Assembly: GCA_047967505.1 (NCBI GenBank)
Contig: CM106541.1
Origin: Dipteris shenzhenensis
Lineage: Eukaryota; Polypodiophyta; Polypodiopsida; Gleicheniales
Length of the DNA stretch: 64,000 nucleotides
Strand: one strand, 5' to 3'
In this document: positions 31,640-44,077 of the stretch, one piece after another
Position numbering within the stretch: position 1 is the stretch's first letter
How the letters are laid out: each line of letters opens with the position of its first letter
The notes under the pieces: model-generated
The model's input: the letters and a program-made list of their open reading frames with translations, nothing else
Database searches by the model: none
What the model was told of the DNA's origin: nothing
Made by a program: the position numbers and the translations under genes

Positions 31640-33550
31640 TGTGTATGATGTACTCATCCAACTTCTTGCATCCCGTCCACTTTCTGCATATGTCCTTCTT
31701 ATTTCAGATTAGGATGATTGTGAATTGCTTTTACTCTACATCCAATAGCTTGATCCATGTTGGTCCTTTTTATTGATAGCATCTTCGACATTTTGTGCCC
31801 AAGCCATTTCTCCTATGTTTCAAAGGACACCAACATAGATAATGCCACTCTCTTTGTAGCGAGTTGAGTTAAGCTCATGTTCTTTAGTTCGATGGCATGT
31901 AGTTGTAATTGCATTAATCTGTTCCTTGTGCCTTGACCAAGCTTTTCATCTTTCTTATCTTACAGCCTTTGTCTTCTTGTCGTACAAGCCATGACAAGCT
32001 ACATCTTGCTATTGATGCCATGGCAATAATCAATGAACTATAAAAATGGAACCTCTAGAATAGAGACCACCTAGATCGTGAGGCAAGAAAAGAATATAAG
32101 ACGATTTACTTGAGTCATCCATGGAGTAAGTATCTTGCCTATTATAAACATGTGCTTTTTGCTTACATTGAGAACACATTCAATAAAGGCATGTGAACAT
32201 TGCATTTGCCTCTAGATCACGATAATGCAAGCACCTGATGGTTTTCAAATCACTAGCAAGATGCCATTAAACTCAAAATACTCCATGGCCATCCACTATT
32301 GATACTTTCCCTATCTCTTTTCTTTGGATAACTAATGCCTGGATTCCTGTTCTCTCAAGAACCCACTTCAATGTCTTATAGATTTGTTTCAGATTCTTAA
32401 CAATGTTGCAAGCCACTATATGTCTTTCTCATATTGAACTCAGAAATCTTGCTCAAATTCCTCATCCCCTTGAGCAAAGGCTCAAGCTTTGCCACATAAT
32501 GCATATGCTACCTTGTGTTCTTTGACCAATTGAGCTTCATCCACTTTGATAAAAATTATGATCTCTCTGTACAATGAAAGAGAAAAACAATTAGGACATA
32601 TACAATATAGAAAATGGAACTAGGTGCAATGCTGTGATCGATTTTCTCTTACCATTTTCTGTCATGGCATAGAATTTGACTGTTTCTTGTTGCAGTTTCT
32701 CAACATCCCAGTAAACATTGTTCAAATAATTGATCTCAAATGATTGCAAACCATATGTCTTTTGACTCTTCCAAGTTAGGGTGCCCCTTATGCAATGGTA
32801 CCCTCCAAGAATTTCTCTTGCATGTTGGTTTGTTTCTTGCCCTGCGTGCCTCACATACCAAGGTGTGGTGTAGGTAGTAGCACTGTAGACTTCTTATACT
32901 TTTTTAGAAGGGTAGACTTGAAAACTATAAAAATAGATGTGTAAGCTTCATGACTTACACTAGCAACATCACAAGCTCCAAGCATCTACAATGTCCTTGA
33001 AGTCCTTTGCATCTACAATGACTTACACTAGCAACATCACAAGCTCCTTTGCATCTACAATGTCCTTAAAGTCCAAGTCATCACCTCTTCAACAACTTGC
33101 ACATGCAGGTGTTTATGCCTTGGGTCATTTAGTATCTCAATGAAATTTCTTGAGTTCAATAAAGTGGCTAGAGCATATGAATAGTCATTATCATCCCTGT
33201 CCATTCTTCCCATCGTATATCTTCCATGAAGTTCCTAAAGAACACACAAGTAAAAACATAGCATAAATAATGATAGCAACTAAGAGTGAAATTTCATTGG
33301 AACATTAGAGAACCAACCTTGTAGCCTGGATTCTCCTATTTCTAGAACCACCAATGGGTGCCAATGCATCCATGTATAGTAATTGTTGTTTCCTATCCTT
33401 CAATCCCAAAGGTTTTTCGTTCATCTATTGCACTCGCTCTTCTAGCTTCTCTCTTTCCTTCTCTATGGCCCATTGAATTATATATAGATCAAGTTTGAAA
33501 TCTTTTACCTTACAGAGTGATTCATGCAATTCCTATCACTCCAAGTCTAA
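31640..33550 (-). pseudogene. Unrecognised coding-like stretch, minus strand
   Basis: Several minus-strand pieces have protein-like composition. The longest (32591-32854, 87 codons) contains GQETNQHAREILGGYHCIRG and SFEINYLNNVYWDVEKLQQE, and another near 31800-31930 contains LGQGTRNRLMQLQLHAIELK. They are broken by stops and in different frames, as in an old transposon or gene relic. I do not recognise the family. Confidence 0.25.
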
Positions 33551-33799
33551 TGCATGTCACTCCAAGTCCAATACATTGGTTTTATCACGTGTTTTGCTTT
33601 TAAAGCTCATCTATATTGTTGTGTATTGTGGCAATGGTGCTATTTCCTAAATGTGCAATTGTCCTGCTTGGGCTCTGTGATCCTCGCTTGCTTGCATAGC
33701 CATTGTTTGATCATGGTTGAATCAATTGCAATAACCAAGAAATCCATCATGTCCATTGCCAACAAACCGAACATGCTCATGCATTGAATGAAAACAAGG

Positions 33800-34180
33800 G
33801 CTCTTTTGGGTGGCGGCACAACAGGCTCAAAGGCTCTACCAAGCATGGCTCAAAGGCTCAACAATGGAGAACTCATCAATTGAAGGACTCCTTCCAATAC
33901 ATCCCCCCATGGCTTCATAACATGACAAGATCCAACTATTAGCCTATGCAATCTCAGAGGCAAGTGTGCATGGCTTAGAGGCTAGTGAGCATGGTACAAT
34001 AGACTCAGAGGCTCATCTAGCATGGCTCAGAGGCCCAACATGCATGGATCCAAAAGACTAAGAGCATGGCTTAGAGGCTAGAGAGCATGGCACAACATGC
34101 TTAGAGGCTCACAATGGAGAACTCATCGCTTGAAGGACTCCTTCCAATACATCCCCCCATGGCTTCATAACATGAAGTGT
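33800..34180. repeat. Direct repeat of about 68 bp and GCTTAGAGGCT-type short repeats
   Basis: CAATGGAGAACTCATC...CATGGCTTCATAACATG occurs at about 33862-33928 and 34110-34175, nearly identical. Between them are many short units of the type CATGGCT(C/T)AGAGGC. Non-coding. Confidence 0.7.
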
Positions 34181-34629
34181 AAGGAAGCCACACACAAATA
34201 AATAGGAAAAGTAATACATCTTCTTTTAGGAGGACTAGAGAACCTTGACTGACTCAACACATATCATTTATTGCATTCATTTTTGGGGGACTACCCAGGG
34301 TAGAGTACCCTATGACTCACATAAGGAATATAGAAAATATATATTCATTTTATGCATAGCAAGGGTAGAGAACCCGTGTAAGCCCAAAGTAGTTGCTTTC
34401 TCAAGAGTGTGCACATTCCCTCATATTGATGAAGTGTCGATGAAGCGCATGAGGGGAATGCCTAGAAAATATGTTGATGTCGGCCATGGGAGCAGCTACA
34501 TGGGGCAATCAGCCCATGACTCTCAAAGTGATAGAGTGAGAGTCACCAAATGTCAGAGAAGAATCTCAAAACCCTTGATAAGATTTGGGAAGGCCACTAA
34601 GTGTCGTGGACACAATCTCTATCTGGCAC

Positions 34630-34890
34630 AACTTCATTAATGTTGGTCAATTGCTCTTAGATCCTTGACTTTAGTAAAAAAGGCATCCATGCTTTCTCCC
34701 TCATTTATTTTCAAGGCATCCAATTGCTTCGCAACCCTTGCTTCATTGCATTTGATTCAAAGATGCTAATTTATCCCAAGCATCCTTTGCAGTCCTGCAA
34801 GAGTTTATATGAGTGACTATCATCCTTTCAAATGACAATGCAAATAAAGTATGAGCTCTTCCTTCAGATTTAGAATCATTCTTTTAACTA
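34630..34890 (-). pseudogene. Copia gag relic (UBN2-like)
   Basis: The minus strand reads AKDAWDKLASL, then after a frame break ARVAKQLDALKINEGESMDA and FFTKVKDLRA, which is the central part of a copia gag. No LTR, protease or pol was found nearby; an isolated, decayed fragment. Confidence 0.6.
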
Positions 34891-35495
34891 AATTATCATC
34901 CTTTTAATTGACAATGCAATTAAAGTTGTTATCAACAAAGTCATAAAACAACAAGGAGCTCGCACTCAACTCTTATGATAGATGTAGACTGGTCTTTGTG
35001 GATATCCTCATACTTGAAAGAACAACCTCAAGACTTATTATGACCCTTTTTATGGTAATAGGCAAAAGTATCCTTAATTAGAGAAGAATCCTTAATTTTA
35101 AAAGTCAAAAAATACAATAGTTTAGAAAACTATCCCAAATCATGATATGTACCAACTTTCATGCCCTAATTACTACCAACTTCACTATTTCTACTAACAT
35201 GGAGCATTGCACTCAAACATGTTGCGCAATCATCTACATAATATAACTGAATTGAAGGTGTCCATGATGACCATGCTCACCCCACCATGCCCCTTAGGAA
35301 CCTTGAGAGCTTTTATGGACTAAAATGCATCCTAGATTATTTCAACAACTTCTATCCAAAGAAACCTAGATCCTCCTAAATAGCTTCTCCATTTCCAACC
35401 AATCTGTCTTCCTAAAACCCCATACTAAATTCAAAAAGGTAGTAGCAACACTCAGGGATAACTAGAATTCTAGCATTCCACCTTAGACACTAGCC

Positions 35496-36062
35496 ATACC
35501 TATCAAAGCATTTCCTTACTGACAAGACTACCCCTAACAAAGCCCTAGATATTTGATTATCAAAGCATTTCCTTACTAACATGACTACCCCTAGTAAAGC
35601 CCTAGATATTTGATTATCGCCCTTGTCCTAACACAATGCAAAGAAAGATAATCAATCCAATCTTCATGCCCATCAACACTACTGCAAAGAGCATTTTTTT
35701 TTACTTACTATAGATTTAGCCCCCGAAGGCTTACAAAACAAACAAAGGATTCCCATCAAGTGGTTGACTTTCTCCTTGACTGTAGTTGAAAACATAATTC
35801 TATCATTGGCAAACAATTGTGCACAAAATTATTGTCTTGAAGAAAATCAATGAAAAAAGGATTGAGGGAAGGTCCTTAGAGGATGTCTTCTAGCTTTGAC
35901 AGCATGTAAAACTAAACGGTTTACCCTTTGAAATGCCTCATCCTTAATAAACCATGTGTGCAAACATGTGCTTATGCACACATAGAGACATGAGAGTACT
36001 TATGCATAAGCAAACATGTGCTTATGCATACATAGAGACATGAGAGTACTTATGCATACTTA
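35496..36062. repeat. Two short tandem duplications
   Basis: TATCAAAGCATTTCCTTACT...TTTGATTATC is duplicated (about 35496-35559 and 35560-35621). Further on, GCAAACATGTGCTTATGCA...GAGAGTACTTATGCATA is duplicated (about 35949-36006 and 36007-36058). The rest of 34891-36355 shows no gene. Confidence 0.75.
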
Positions 36063-36355
36063 TGGCATGGAACAAGTAAGTTTATGACAAGGATGCTTGA
36101 ATAATGGTCAAGCTTCCATATAGTTCATGTGTGGAAGATATAGACATTGGAATGACCTCTACATATGTTTGAAGTAAAGAATACATCTTAATGAAAAATT
36201 CTATTATTTTGGGATGTTGAAGGGAATTGGGATGTGTGAAAGATTTCAAGCCCACAAAATAAGATATATTCCAATTGTTTATGACCTATCCTTATGCTAG
36301 GAGAAAATAGAAATCTCTTTAAATTTAAACACGTGCATGTGTTAACATATGTACC

Positions 36356-36368
36356 TCTCTCTCTCTCT

Positions 36369-36437
<69 letters not shown>

Positions 36438-36445
36438 CACACACA
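36356..36445. repeat. (CT)n then (AC)n microsatellite
   Basis: CTCTCT tract with CTCC interruptions (36356-36421) followed by ACACAC (36423-36445). The 84-codon minus frame across it is Arg-Glu low complexity. Confidence 0.95.
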
Positions 36446-37229
36446 AATATTTCTTTAGACAATAAAATTCTCTAGTCCATTTTCATTTGAAAAAGAACAT
36501 AAATATTTGGAACCCATTCAACTTTATGATTTGAAAAAAATAAAATTAAGTAATGCATAAATTAACAGTCGAAGGATTTTTGGCAACCTTGTGAAGGCAC
36601 TCAAATTCAAAGTTTCATCCTTAAAACTACTAGCACTGCACATCATCAATAGTATGAATTCCAAGAGTTCAATGTCTTTGGTGGTGGTGTAAAATGAAGC
36701 TTAACTCGACAAAAATTTCAATAGTTTGGCTTATCTAGGTGTTTTGTCATTTAAAGACAAAAAGTTCAAGTTTTTTCTTCTGGGACTTGGGGAATAAATG
36801 CACCCTACCTGTTAATTTTAAAATATTGCATAAAATTACTCCTGTCATAAATACCCTACATTTTGAACTCTCATGGTACACTTACATTTCCCAAGTTGGA
36901 CCCCCCGAGAAGGCATATTGAATAGGGGGTTAAGAAATCAATCTTGAATGACAATATAGAATTGGATTAAGGTATCAAGCTGCATTATGCACATTCAAAA
37001 TGCAAATCATTACAACACTAGATGTGAAGTCACATTAGGCATGTTTCAAACGTGAATCATCAAGGAATCATCCTTGAATCTAGTTATATTTCTTACAAAA
37101 CCCATGTAATCTAGTTATATCTCTTACAAAACCCATGTTTTGTCCCTTCAAGGTCATAAATGGATATATATGCATCCAACCTTGGTAATTTTTATGGATG
37201 GATGTGATGCCTTCAGGTGCATGAAGGTA

Positions 37230-37400
37230 TTAATATATTATGTATCATGACTAACGTATTGTGGAATATCTAGTGTCTAAGATAGATGACACATATTTAT
37301 TTTATTTTAAATATATTGTCCTCACACACCCATTGAGTTGTCATGAATAATGTATTGTGGCATATCTAGTGTCTAAGATAGAGGAAACCTTGAGATGTTG
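37230..37400. repeat. Diverged direct repeat (AT(A/T)GTATTGTGG(A/C)ATATCTAGTGTCTAAGATAGA)
   Basis: The phrase GTATTGTGGAATATCTAGTG... at about 37255 recurs at about 37350, roughly 95 bp apart. The surrounding 36446-37780 holds only short frames; the 108-codon frame at 37459-37785 has no recognisable features. Confidence 0.55.
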
Positions 37401-37799
37401 AAAAGAAAAGGAAGCTGCCACTCATATAGTTCACATCTAAGCTAAGTGCCGCATCTACATGTTGTTGGCCTATCTTGCTTACATGCACACATGTCTGAGC
37501 ACAGGGAGTGTTCATGAAAGACTGACATTTAATGTTTGCAAAGTTTCAAATACTTCATTAACTATTAAAACGCCAATTTTTGTAAACAGTCATGAGGTAT
37601 GCATTGCTTCAAATTCAAAAACCATGAAGGTAGTTTCAAGCATCCTTTCTAATTCAGAATTCTCAAATGAAGGAAAGTATTTCAAAGGTCCAAAGGATCA
37701 AATTTTGGATATGTGGCATGCTCTTGGTCTCCAAGTTGCCAAGTGTCCTTGCTTCTTTTTTCCTTTGTCCATGGTTAATAGGTAATAGATAGATATATT

Positions 37800-38200
37800 C
37801 TCTCCAATTTACTTGATAAAAACCTCATTTTCTATATAGGAATCATAGATCCTAATTCATTCTCCATATGCAAACTCACATTTCCTAGATAGCAACATAC
37901 TTGGGCTACGTAGGAAATACACTTCCCTACATAGGAAACTAAAAATTCACATTATTCTCCATATAAAATCTCGCATTTCCTACATAGCAATATACTTGTA
38001 CTATATGGGAAATACAATTCACTAGTGTATAATAAACTTAAAATCCAATCTATTCTCCATATACAAACTCACATTTACTAGATAGCACAATATAGGTGAT
38101 CGAATTTGCTATATAAGAAAGGCAAAATCCACTTGATTCTCCATGTAAAGGCTCACATTTATTGGATAGCTATATAGCAAATACAATTCTCTAGAGAAGG
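37800..38200. repeat. Diverged tandem repeats of about 100 bp (TTCTCCATAT(A/G)CAAACTCACATTTCCTA)
   Basis: Four copies of TCTCCATAT...CTCACATTT...TAGATAGCA...GGAAATACA at about 37858, 37964, 38052 and 38140. Non-coding. From 38201 to 39028 I see nothing assignable. Confidence 0.65.
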
Positions 38201-39028
38201 AGGACAAAATGATTAGTTCTATCTCGCAAATATGTTTGAATTTCCCATTTGAAGCACTTCACTTTATAGAGATTGGTCAAAAGTTCCTTGTGTATGAGAA
38301 CACCAAATTAAGAGTATTAACCCCTCACCAAAAGCCTCCATTATAGACACAAATGAGAGAATAACCAAAGCAACATGTGAAATCTAGAAGATATCCACCA
38401 TTAATGCACCACAAGAGGAGAATCCAAATATATATATTGGATTTTTCTTGCACTCGGAATGTCAAACTTTTCCTATTAGCCCACTTGAATTCACCATCAT
38501 AAAAGGAGGATAAAACACAAGGGGGCTACTAATAGGGCCAAAAGAGTAGCTCAACATATATAGAACATGCTTTGATCTTCTATTTATCATGATCAGCTAG
38601 TTGCGCATGATCATTATAGTTTATCATGCTTGATGAACCAATTGGATAAGCACAACCAAGCCATAGATGACTGACAAGGTGAATAAGCATCGTAGCCATC
38701 TCCTTCACAAAGGAGGACTTGCACAATGGTATGTGTCCCCATATACTAATGGAGAAGTTACAACGTAGAAACTAAGCACAAAACTAGCCTAAATTCATAA
38801 TTAAATCAAACTAACCCTAGGCAATCTAACTTAAACCAACCATTTTAATTCTTTGACCGAAAAGTACAAGACCAATGTTAAAACAAGAAAAAGAAAACAT
38901 TAAGATCCATTGCATATAGTGAATTTACTACCTTTTTGAATAAGCCCCAATATGTTCCAATGTAAGCTCCAAGTTGAATATTATGTTCCAATGTAAGCTC
39001 AAACTTCCTCTTAAATGCATGTTATATC

Positions 39029-39648
39029 TGTTAGATATGCTCAATGCACCACCCTCCTGGTAACCACCAGTGGTCCAAGGTGCTCAAGTTGTAAGGCCAC
39101 CATATGAGGAGAAGCCATGTGTGAGCCCGGGACACTGGATGGATCTTGACTTTCATGTCAGATGAGGTCTACTATCAATGAGACCATTGATGGTAGAAAG
39201 GTGATTGTGTGGGATCCCCTTATTCTTACTGGGGTGATGGTATAGGGAATATTCCCTGCATATTCCATGGACGACTAGTCAGTTCCACTGACTAGGTTGA
39301 TTGGTCGACTTCACCAACTAGGTTGATTGGTCAGCTTCACCAACTAGGTTGATTGGCTAGTTCGACCAACTACGTTGATCCGACTACTACCCTCATAGTT
39401 ATAAAGAGGCGACCTCCCCAATCCATTGTATCAGATCAATTCAAATCAGATCAAATCTTCCAACTAGTAGCTCTTCACCTAGTATCTGTCTAGATCGCCA
39501 TCTAAGCTCCACTGTGGGAGCACACGGGTGGATGGAGCCATCATCTGTACTACATCACTATTGAAGCAAAATTTTGTTCATCTCCAGTTTGCTGTGTACT
39601 CTCTATTCTTTGTGGAGTTTTTGTTCCACTACACTGTGTAATTTAACA
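39029..39648 (+). repeat. 5' LTR of element B
   Basis: About 620 bp, TGTTAGATATGC...AATTTAACA, with TATA box TATAAAG (39400-39406) and three to four tandem copies of ACTAGGTTGATTGGTC(G/A) (39290-39360). The first part shares CCATATGAGGAGAAG with the LTR of family A, so the two families are related. Confidence 0.8.
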
Positions 39649-39722
39649 CGGTATCAGAGCCCAGGTGGCTCTAAGGGTCGAAGAGTAGAAGAGAGGCAAA
39701 GGCTTCAACAACATACAGAGTG

Positions 39723-40700
39723 ATGGCAATAGGAAGCGACTCGAGTTCAGTAGCTGTTGCTGCACCAACAATCTAAGCGTTGAGGATTCGCCCACCAGCC
39801 TTCACTAAAGGCAAGCTAGATGGTACGAACGACACTCTATGGAAGTTTAAAATTAATGCTATTTTAGATTCATATGAGCTTCTGGAGACAATACTAGGGA
39901 CCTGACCCAGAACCACAAGGAACCCCCAATCCAGCAAATCTGAGGAGTACGATACCTCCTAATGCCAACCTTCTATGAGCTTGGAAATGCAGGAATGCAG
40001 ATGCTCTATGCGCCCCAGTTACAAGTACTATTGATAGTGTTTTGCAGCATACATCTAAGGTAATTGTGGCCTGGAACATATTGAAGATATAGTATGAGAC
40101 ACGGAATCAGACAAGGATTTAGAACCTGGAGAATCAGCTCATAGCTGAGAAGTTTATGAAGGAGAGATAGTGAAGGCGCTCATAACCCAAATAAAAAATT
40201 TGTGTGACCAGATGGCTGGTGCTGGGATACAAAAGACTAGCGAAGAGATAGCTCAACGGTGTCTCTGAATATGTCCACCAATGTTTGATGGACTGGTAAC
40301 AGCACTTAACAATCAGGTGAGATCCCAACCATTGTCATTTGAGGAGTTCTATGCTTTACTTATGGAGGAGGAATTGAGGCTTAAAGCTCAACGAGATGGA
40401 GGCGGCAATGGGGATGCTACATTCTCTGCAACTACGAAAGGCAAAGGTGGTTTCTCCACCAAAGGTGAGTCCTCTACTAGTCGTGACAAAAAGAAGAAGG
40501 GCAGCAAGAAGAAGTTTCAGGGAGAATGCTTCTACTGCAAGAAGAAGGGCCATGTGATTGCAGATTGCCGGTTCAAGAAAGCAAATGAAAATAATAGTAC
40601 CCTGAAGAAGACATATAAGGGGAAAGAGACAACTAACACAGCGGAAGCAGAGTTGGATCTATTTCTGGCCATTGAGAAAGAATGTTCCTCAGTTCAAGAA
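39723..40700 (+). pseudogene. copia gag of element B
   Basis: From ATG 39723 the frame meets TAA after 16 codons. Gag-like sequence follows (KLDGTNDTLWKFKINAILDS; after further stops, RSQPLSFEEFYALLMEEELR) and a complete zinc knuckle CFYCKKKGHVIADC (about 40527-40570). The C-terminus is Lys-rich. Several stops make it inactive. Confidence 0.85.
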
Positions 40701-40721
40701 GTGTCAACCACTGATTCATAG

Positions 40722-41375
40722 GTGTTGGATAGTGGTGCCTCCCGTCACATGACCTGCAAGAAGGTTCTATATTGTTCCATGCAGCCTCTGCAAGAACCCA
40801 TCACCGTGATGGTTGGAAATAACACAAAATGCCCTGTTGAGGGTATAGGTATGGTTTCATTTGTTTTTTTAAATGGAGATGTTAAGAAACTATCTAATGT
40901 GTTGTATGTTCCACAAATCAAGAGAAATTTGCTATCAGTTGCTTCCATAACTGACCTTGACCATGAGTGAGGTTCAACAAGATAGGAGCAAAAATTCTAG
41001 ATAATGCTAGTAATATTGTTGGCACAGGAGTAAGGGGGAACAACCTCTATGAGCTAAGTACTCTTACAGCCACCGCTGGAGTGGGCACAAGCAGACTTTG
41101 GCACGAAAGATTCAGGCACATTGGATTTGCAGTGCTGAAGGAGATGCAGAAGCAAGGTATGGTTGCTCACTTACCTCTAGTAGTAGAAATCAAAGAGCCG
41201 TGTGAAGCTTGCATGATGGCCAAGCAACAGAGAAAGGCATTCCCACAAGAAAGCAAGAATAGAGCAAACGCTCCTCTAGAGTTGGTGCATGTTGACTTGT
41301 GCTGTAAGATGCCTACACAAGCCTTGGGGGGATCTTCCTATTTTTTATTGATTGTCGACAACTATAGTAGGAAGA
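40722..41375 (+). pseudogene. copia protease, GAG-pre-integrase and integrase start of element B
   Basis: The reading begins VLDSGASRHMTCKKV (aspartic protease; the stop just before it breaks gag from protease), then VLYVPQIKRNLLSVA, LWHERFRHIGFAVLKEM and CEACMMAKQQRKAFP. The integrase start (LELVHVDLC, YFLLIVDNYSRK) is cut by element C. A frame shift lies near 40970. Confidence 0.87.
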
Positions 41376-41719
41376 TGTAGGATCCCGTAGGATAGAATAG
41401 ATGCATCTTGCAAGAGGTGTGAGAACACAATGAAAGCAATATGGTAGATCTCTATTATGATAGTGAGAGAGAAGACTCTCTTTTATAGAAAGGGGGAGAA
41501 GGTAATACCTTCCCTACATAGTGGCAATTAGCCCCTACATCAATGGGAATCAATCCCTACATCAGTGGGATTTCCTTTGTCTTACATGATCACTTAGGTC
41601 ACACACTAGACACATCATAGCACTTGATGTGCCTTTACAACGCACACAAACACACATGTGACTCCCCTAGATGCACACATGCACCATAGAGCAAGCCCTT
41701 GATCATACTTACCCCAACA
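41376..41719 (-). repeat. 3' LTR of element C
   Basis: 344 bp; about 14 differences from the right LTR by eye. Bounded by TG and CA. Confidence 0.9.
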
Positions 41720-42010
41720 AACCCCCCTCAAGGGACTACCTCTTGCAGTGTCAAGGATTCATCTAGTCTCATAGTTTCTCATGCCATCTCATGCTGGTCA
41801 AGGATGAATCTATGGCTAGGATCTCATGCTAGCAAGGGTTCCCAAGGGTGTGAGCTTTATAGAAATGGGATAGTCAAAACACATATCACATGGTCTACAT
41901 CATATGGTGACTAGAGGTGATTTACATAACATATTCTTTTTGGAGTACTACTCCAGGCAGAGAACCTCAAAACTTTGACCAAGTGATGATAAACAAAAAA
42001 GACAAAGTGC

Positions 42011-42589
42011 CTAAAAAGCATAGTCTTCATCATGTGGAGACTCATCAAATGAAAGTAGATTGGCAGTTTCTAACTTTGTAGCTTCTTCCTTTTTGGCTCT
42101 ACAATACTTTTCATGGTGATTGTTTTTGCCACAATGTTTGCATGGATTGATCTTGAAGCAATCTTTTGAGAGGTGATTAGTCTTCCTACAATGTTTGTAA
42201 GGTGAAAACTTGCCCCTTTGAATTTTTATGGCATAGGCTATGTCATTGCCTCTCTGGTAGAATGTGTCATTGCCTCCCCGGAGTTCCATGTGCCTTTCTT
42301 CTTCTTGTCGAGCAGTAATAAGACCTTCAAGAGTAGGATTAGGAAGATTTTTCAGAGTGGTAACAACATGATCATAATCTTTAGGCATACTTTTGAGCAA
42401 TACTACCATTGCATCATCTGTAGTGATTGGAGAGTTAACAGAAGCAAGCTGAGTCATGAGACTCCGCATATAATTGACATGGGCAGCCAAAGGAGTGCCA
42501 CTAACCATCTTCAATTCAAAGCTTAAGTGACAATTTTGAGATGTGAGAGCTAGCACCAAAAATAATGTCAAGCTTCTGCCAAGCTTCAA
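42011..42589 (-). CDS. Gag of element C with two zinc knuckles
   Basis: A 192-codon minus-strand frame, the longest in C. It contains NYMRSLMTQLASVNSPITTD and MPKDYDHVVTTLKNLPNP (copia gag core). Two knuckles follow: CRKTNHLSKDCFKINPC (first Cys of the CX2C pair replaced, incomplete) and CKHCGKNNHHEKYC (complete CCHC). Sequence upstream to about 42900 continues gag-like in another frame (KMVATILNMDNFNGKGFHTW style on minus). Gag alone, with no pol, implies it moves using other copia enzymes. Confidence 0.75.
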   Translation of the reverse strand: MKLGRSLTLFLVLALTSQNCHLSFELKMVSGTPLAAHVNYMRSLMTQLASVNSPITTDDAMVVLLKSMPKDYDHVVTTLKNLPNPTLEGLITARQEEERHMELRGGNDTFYQRGNDIAYAIKIQRGKFSPYKHCRKTNHLSKDCFKINPCKHCGKNNHHEKYCRAKKEEATKLETANLLSFDESPHDEDYAF

Positions 42590-42899
42590 AAGGAGACTCT
42601 AAATTAGAAATGTGATGATCTCCTAAGCCAAGAGCAATGATGCCATAGGCTTTCTCCTCTCTAGCAGGATCTCTTGCCGGATGTGTTGGAGCTGAGGATT
42701 CTCCAACATTAGAGGCTGTTGAAGAAGTAGTTGAAGCAGGTTTGACAAGCCCCTAGAGGTTTTCCCTCATCAATGAAAACTTAATCTTCATCTGCCATGT
42801 GTGAAAGCCTTTACCATTGAAATTATCCATATTCAAGATGGTAGCCATGAGAGGGTCTAACCCAAAATGGGCAGTGTCTACTCTCTTACAAGGCTAGAA

Positions 42900-43720
42900 A
42901 GAGTTGAAGAGCTTCAAAATACAAGCATTTATTGTAGCAAAGACTTGGAACCAAATTCCATACTACAAATCAATGATGCTCTCACTTGCATGCTTCATAG
43001 AGGTGGCTAAATGAAAGTATTCCAAGCAAATCCAGGTGTAGTAACTTAAAGCAAAGCTATAGCCATAGTTGTATAGAAGCTAGTCAACACTTTAAAACAT
43101 CAAAAATGCTAAAGTAGCATCTAATGTAGCATCAAACTCACAACCTTGTCAAAACTGTCCAAAACATAGGCCTCAACTTGGAGGGCTTGTATCTCACTCT
43201 TCAAAGCAAAGAAAAGAGGGCTTTCTAGGTAGAAACAAAGCTGGTATATCAAAGAATAGCCACTGAGGAGGAGAGGCAAAATGCCACGTCATGTCGCCAT
43301 AGCTAGCAGCTTGAAAGTTGACTGGTTTTTTTACTATTTCTCCCTCCCTGGTGGACCATTTCCCTTCAAATATGGAGAGGAGCTAGCTCATACTGTTGTG
43401 CAAGCTTGGCTTAGAGGAATTTTGGAATGGCTACTCCAGCAAGTCGCATTACAAGAAAAGGCATCAGGGAGTGTGAGTGTTGGCATTTCACATACAATCA
43501 AAATTTCACCAAAACCTTGTAGCTAGAAGTTTTCCTATACAAGAGGAGTTTGCAACTCAGAGGGTTTGGGCAATGGTCATTTGTAGGCAGAGTTGTAGGC
43601 AGAGAACAGAGCTCTCAAAGATTTTGGGAAGAAGGAGGAAAATGGAGAAGATGAAGAAACTTGTAGTTTATGCTAGAGATAGCATCTAATGCTAGGCTAG
43701 GCTAGATCTAGAATTTAAAG
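42900..43720. other. Leader region of element C
   Basis: Untranslated leader between the primer site and gag on the minus strand. Short frames in both directions (up to 81 codons) show no features. Confidence 0.45.
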
Positions 43721-43733
43721 CTCTGATACCATT

Positions 43734-44077
43734 TGTAGGACCCCGTAGGATAGAATAGATGCATCTTGCAAGAGGTATGAGAGCACAATGAAAGCAATAT
43801 GGTAGATCTCTATTATGATTGTGAGAGAGAAGACTCTCTTTTATAAAAAGGGGGAGAAGGTAATACCTTCCCTACATAGTGGCAATCAGCCCTTACATCA
43901 GTGGGAATCAATCCCTACATCAGTGGGATTGGCTTTGTCTTACATCATCACTTAGGTCACACACTAGACACATCATAGAACTTGATGTGCCTTTACAACA
44001 CACACAAACACACATGTGACTCCCCTAGATGTACACATGCACCATAGAGCAAGCCCTTGATCATACTTACCCCAACA
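43734..44077 (-). repeat. 5' LTR of element C
   Basis: 344 bp, equal in length to 41376-41719. The primer site lies two bases outside it (complement of TGGTATCAGAGC at about 43720-43731). Confidence 0.9.

Larger units (their letters stand above)
41376..44077 (-). mobile_element. Gag-only copia derivative C (non-autonomous, 2.7 kb)
   Basis: Two 344-bp LTRs (41376-41719 and 43734-44077), TGTAGGA...CCCCAACA, about 96% identical by eye. The flanks read GGAAGA and AAAGA (5-bp target duplication with one change). A primer site (complement of TGGTATCAGAGC) lies next to the right LTR, and a polypurine tract (complement of ACCCCCCTC) next to the left LTR, so it points to minus. The 2-kb interior has a gag but no protease, integrase or RT. 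Confidence 0.9.

Noticed and set aside
34245-34640. 131-codon plus-strand frame
   Set aside because: Overlaps short-repeat DNA and the edge of a minus-strand gag relic; no domain or start context.
36188-36442. 84-codon minus frame with long Arg-Glu run
   Set aside because: Produced by the CT/AC microsatellite.
37459-37785. 108-codon plus-strand frame
   Set aside because: No similarity I recognise, no promoter or splice evidence, within decayed repeat DNA.
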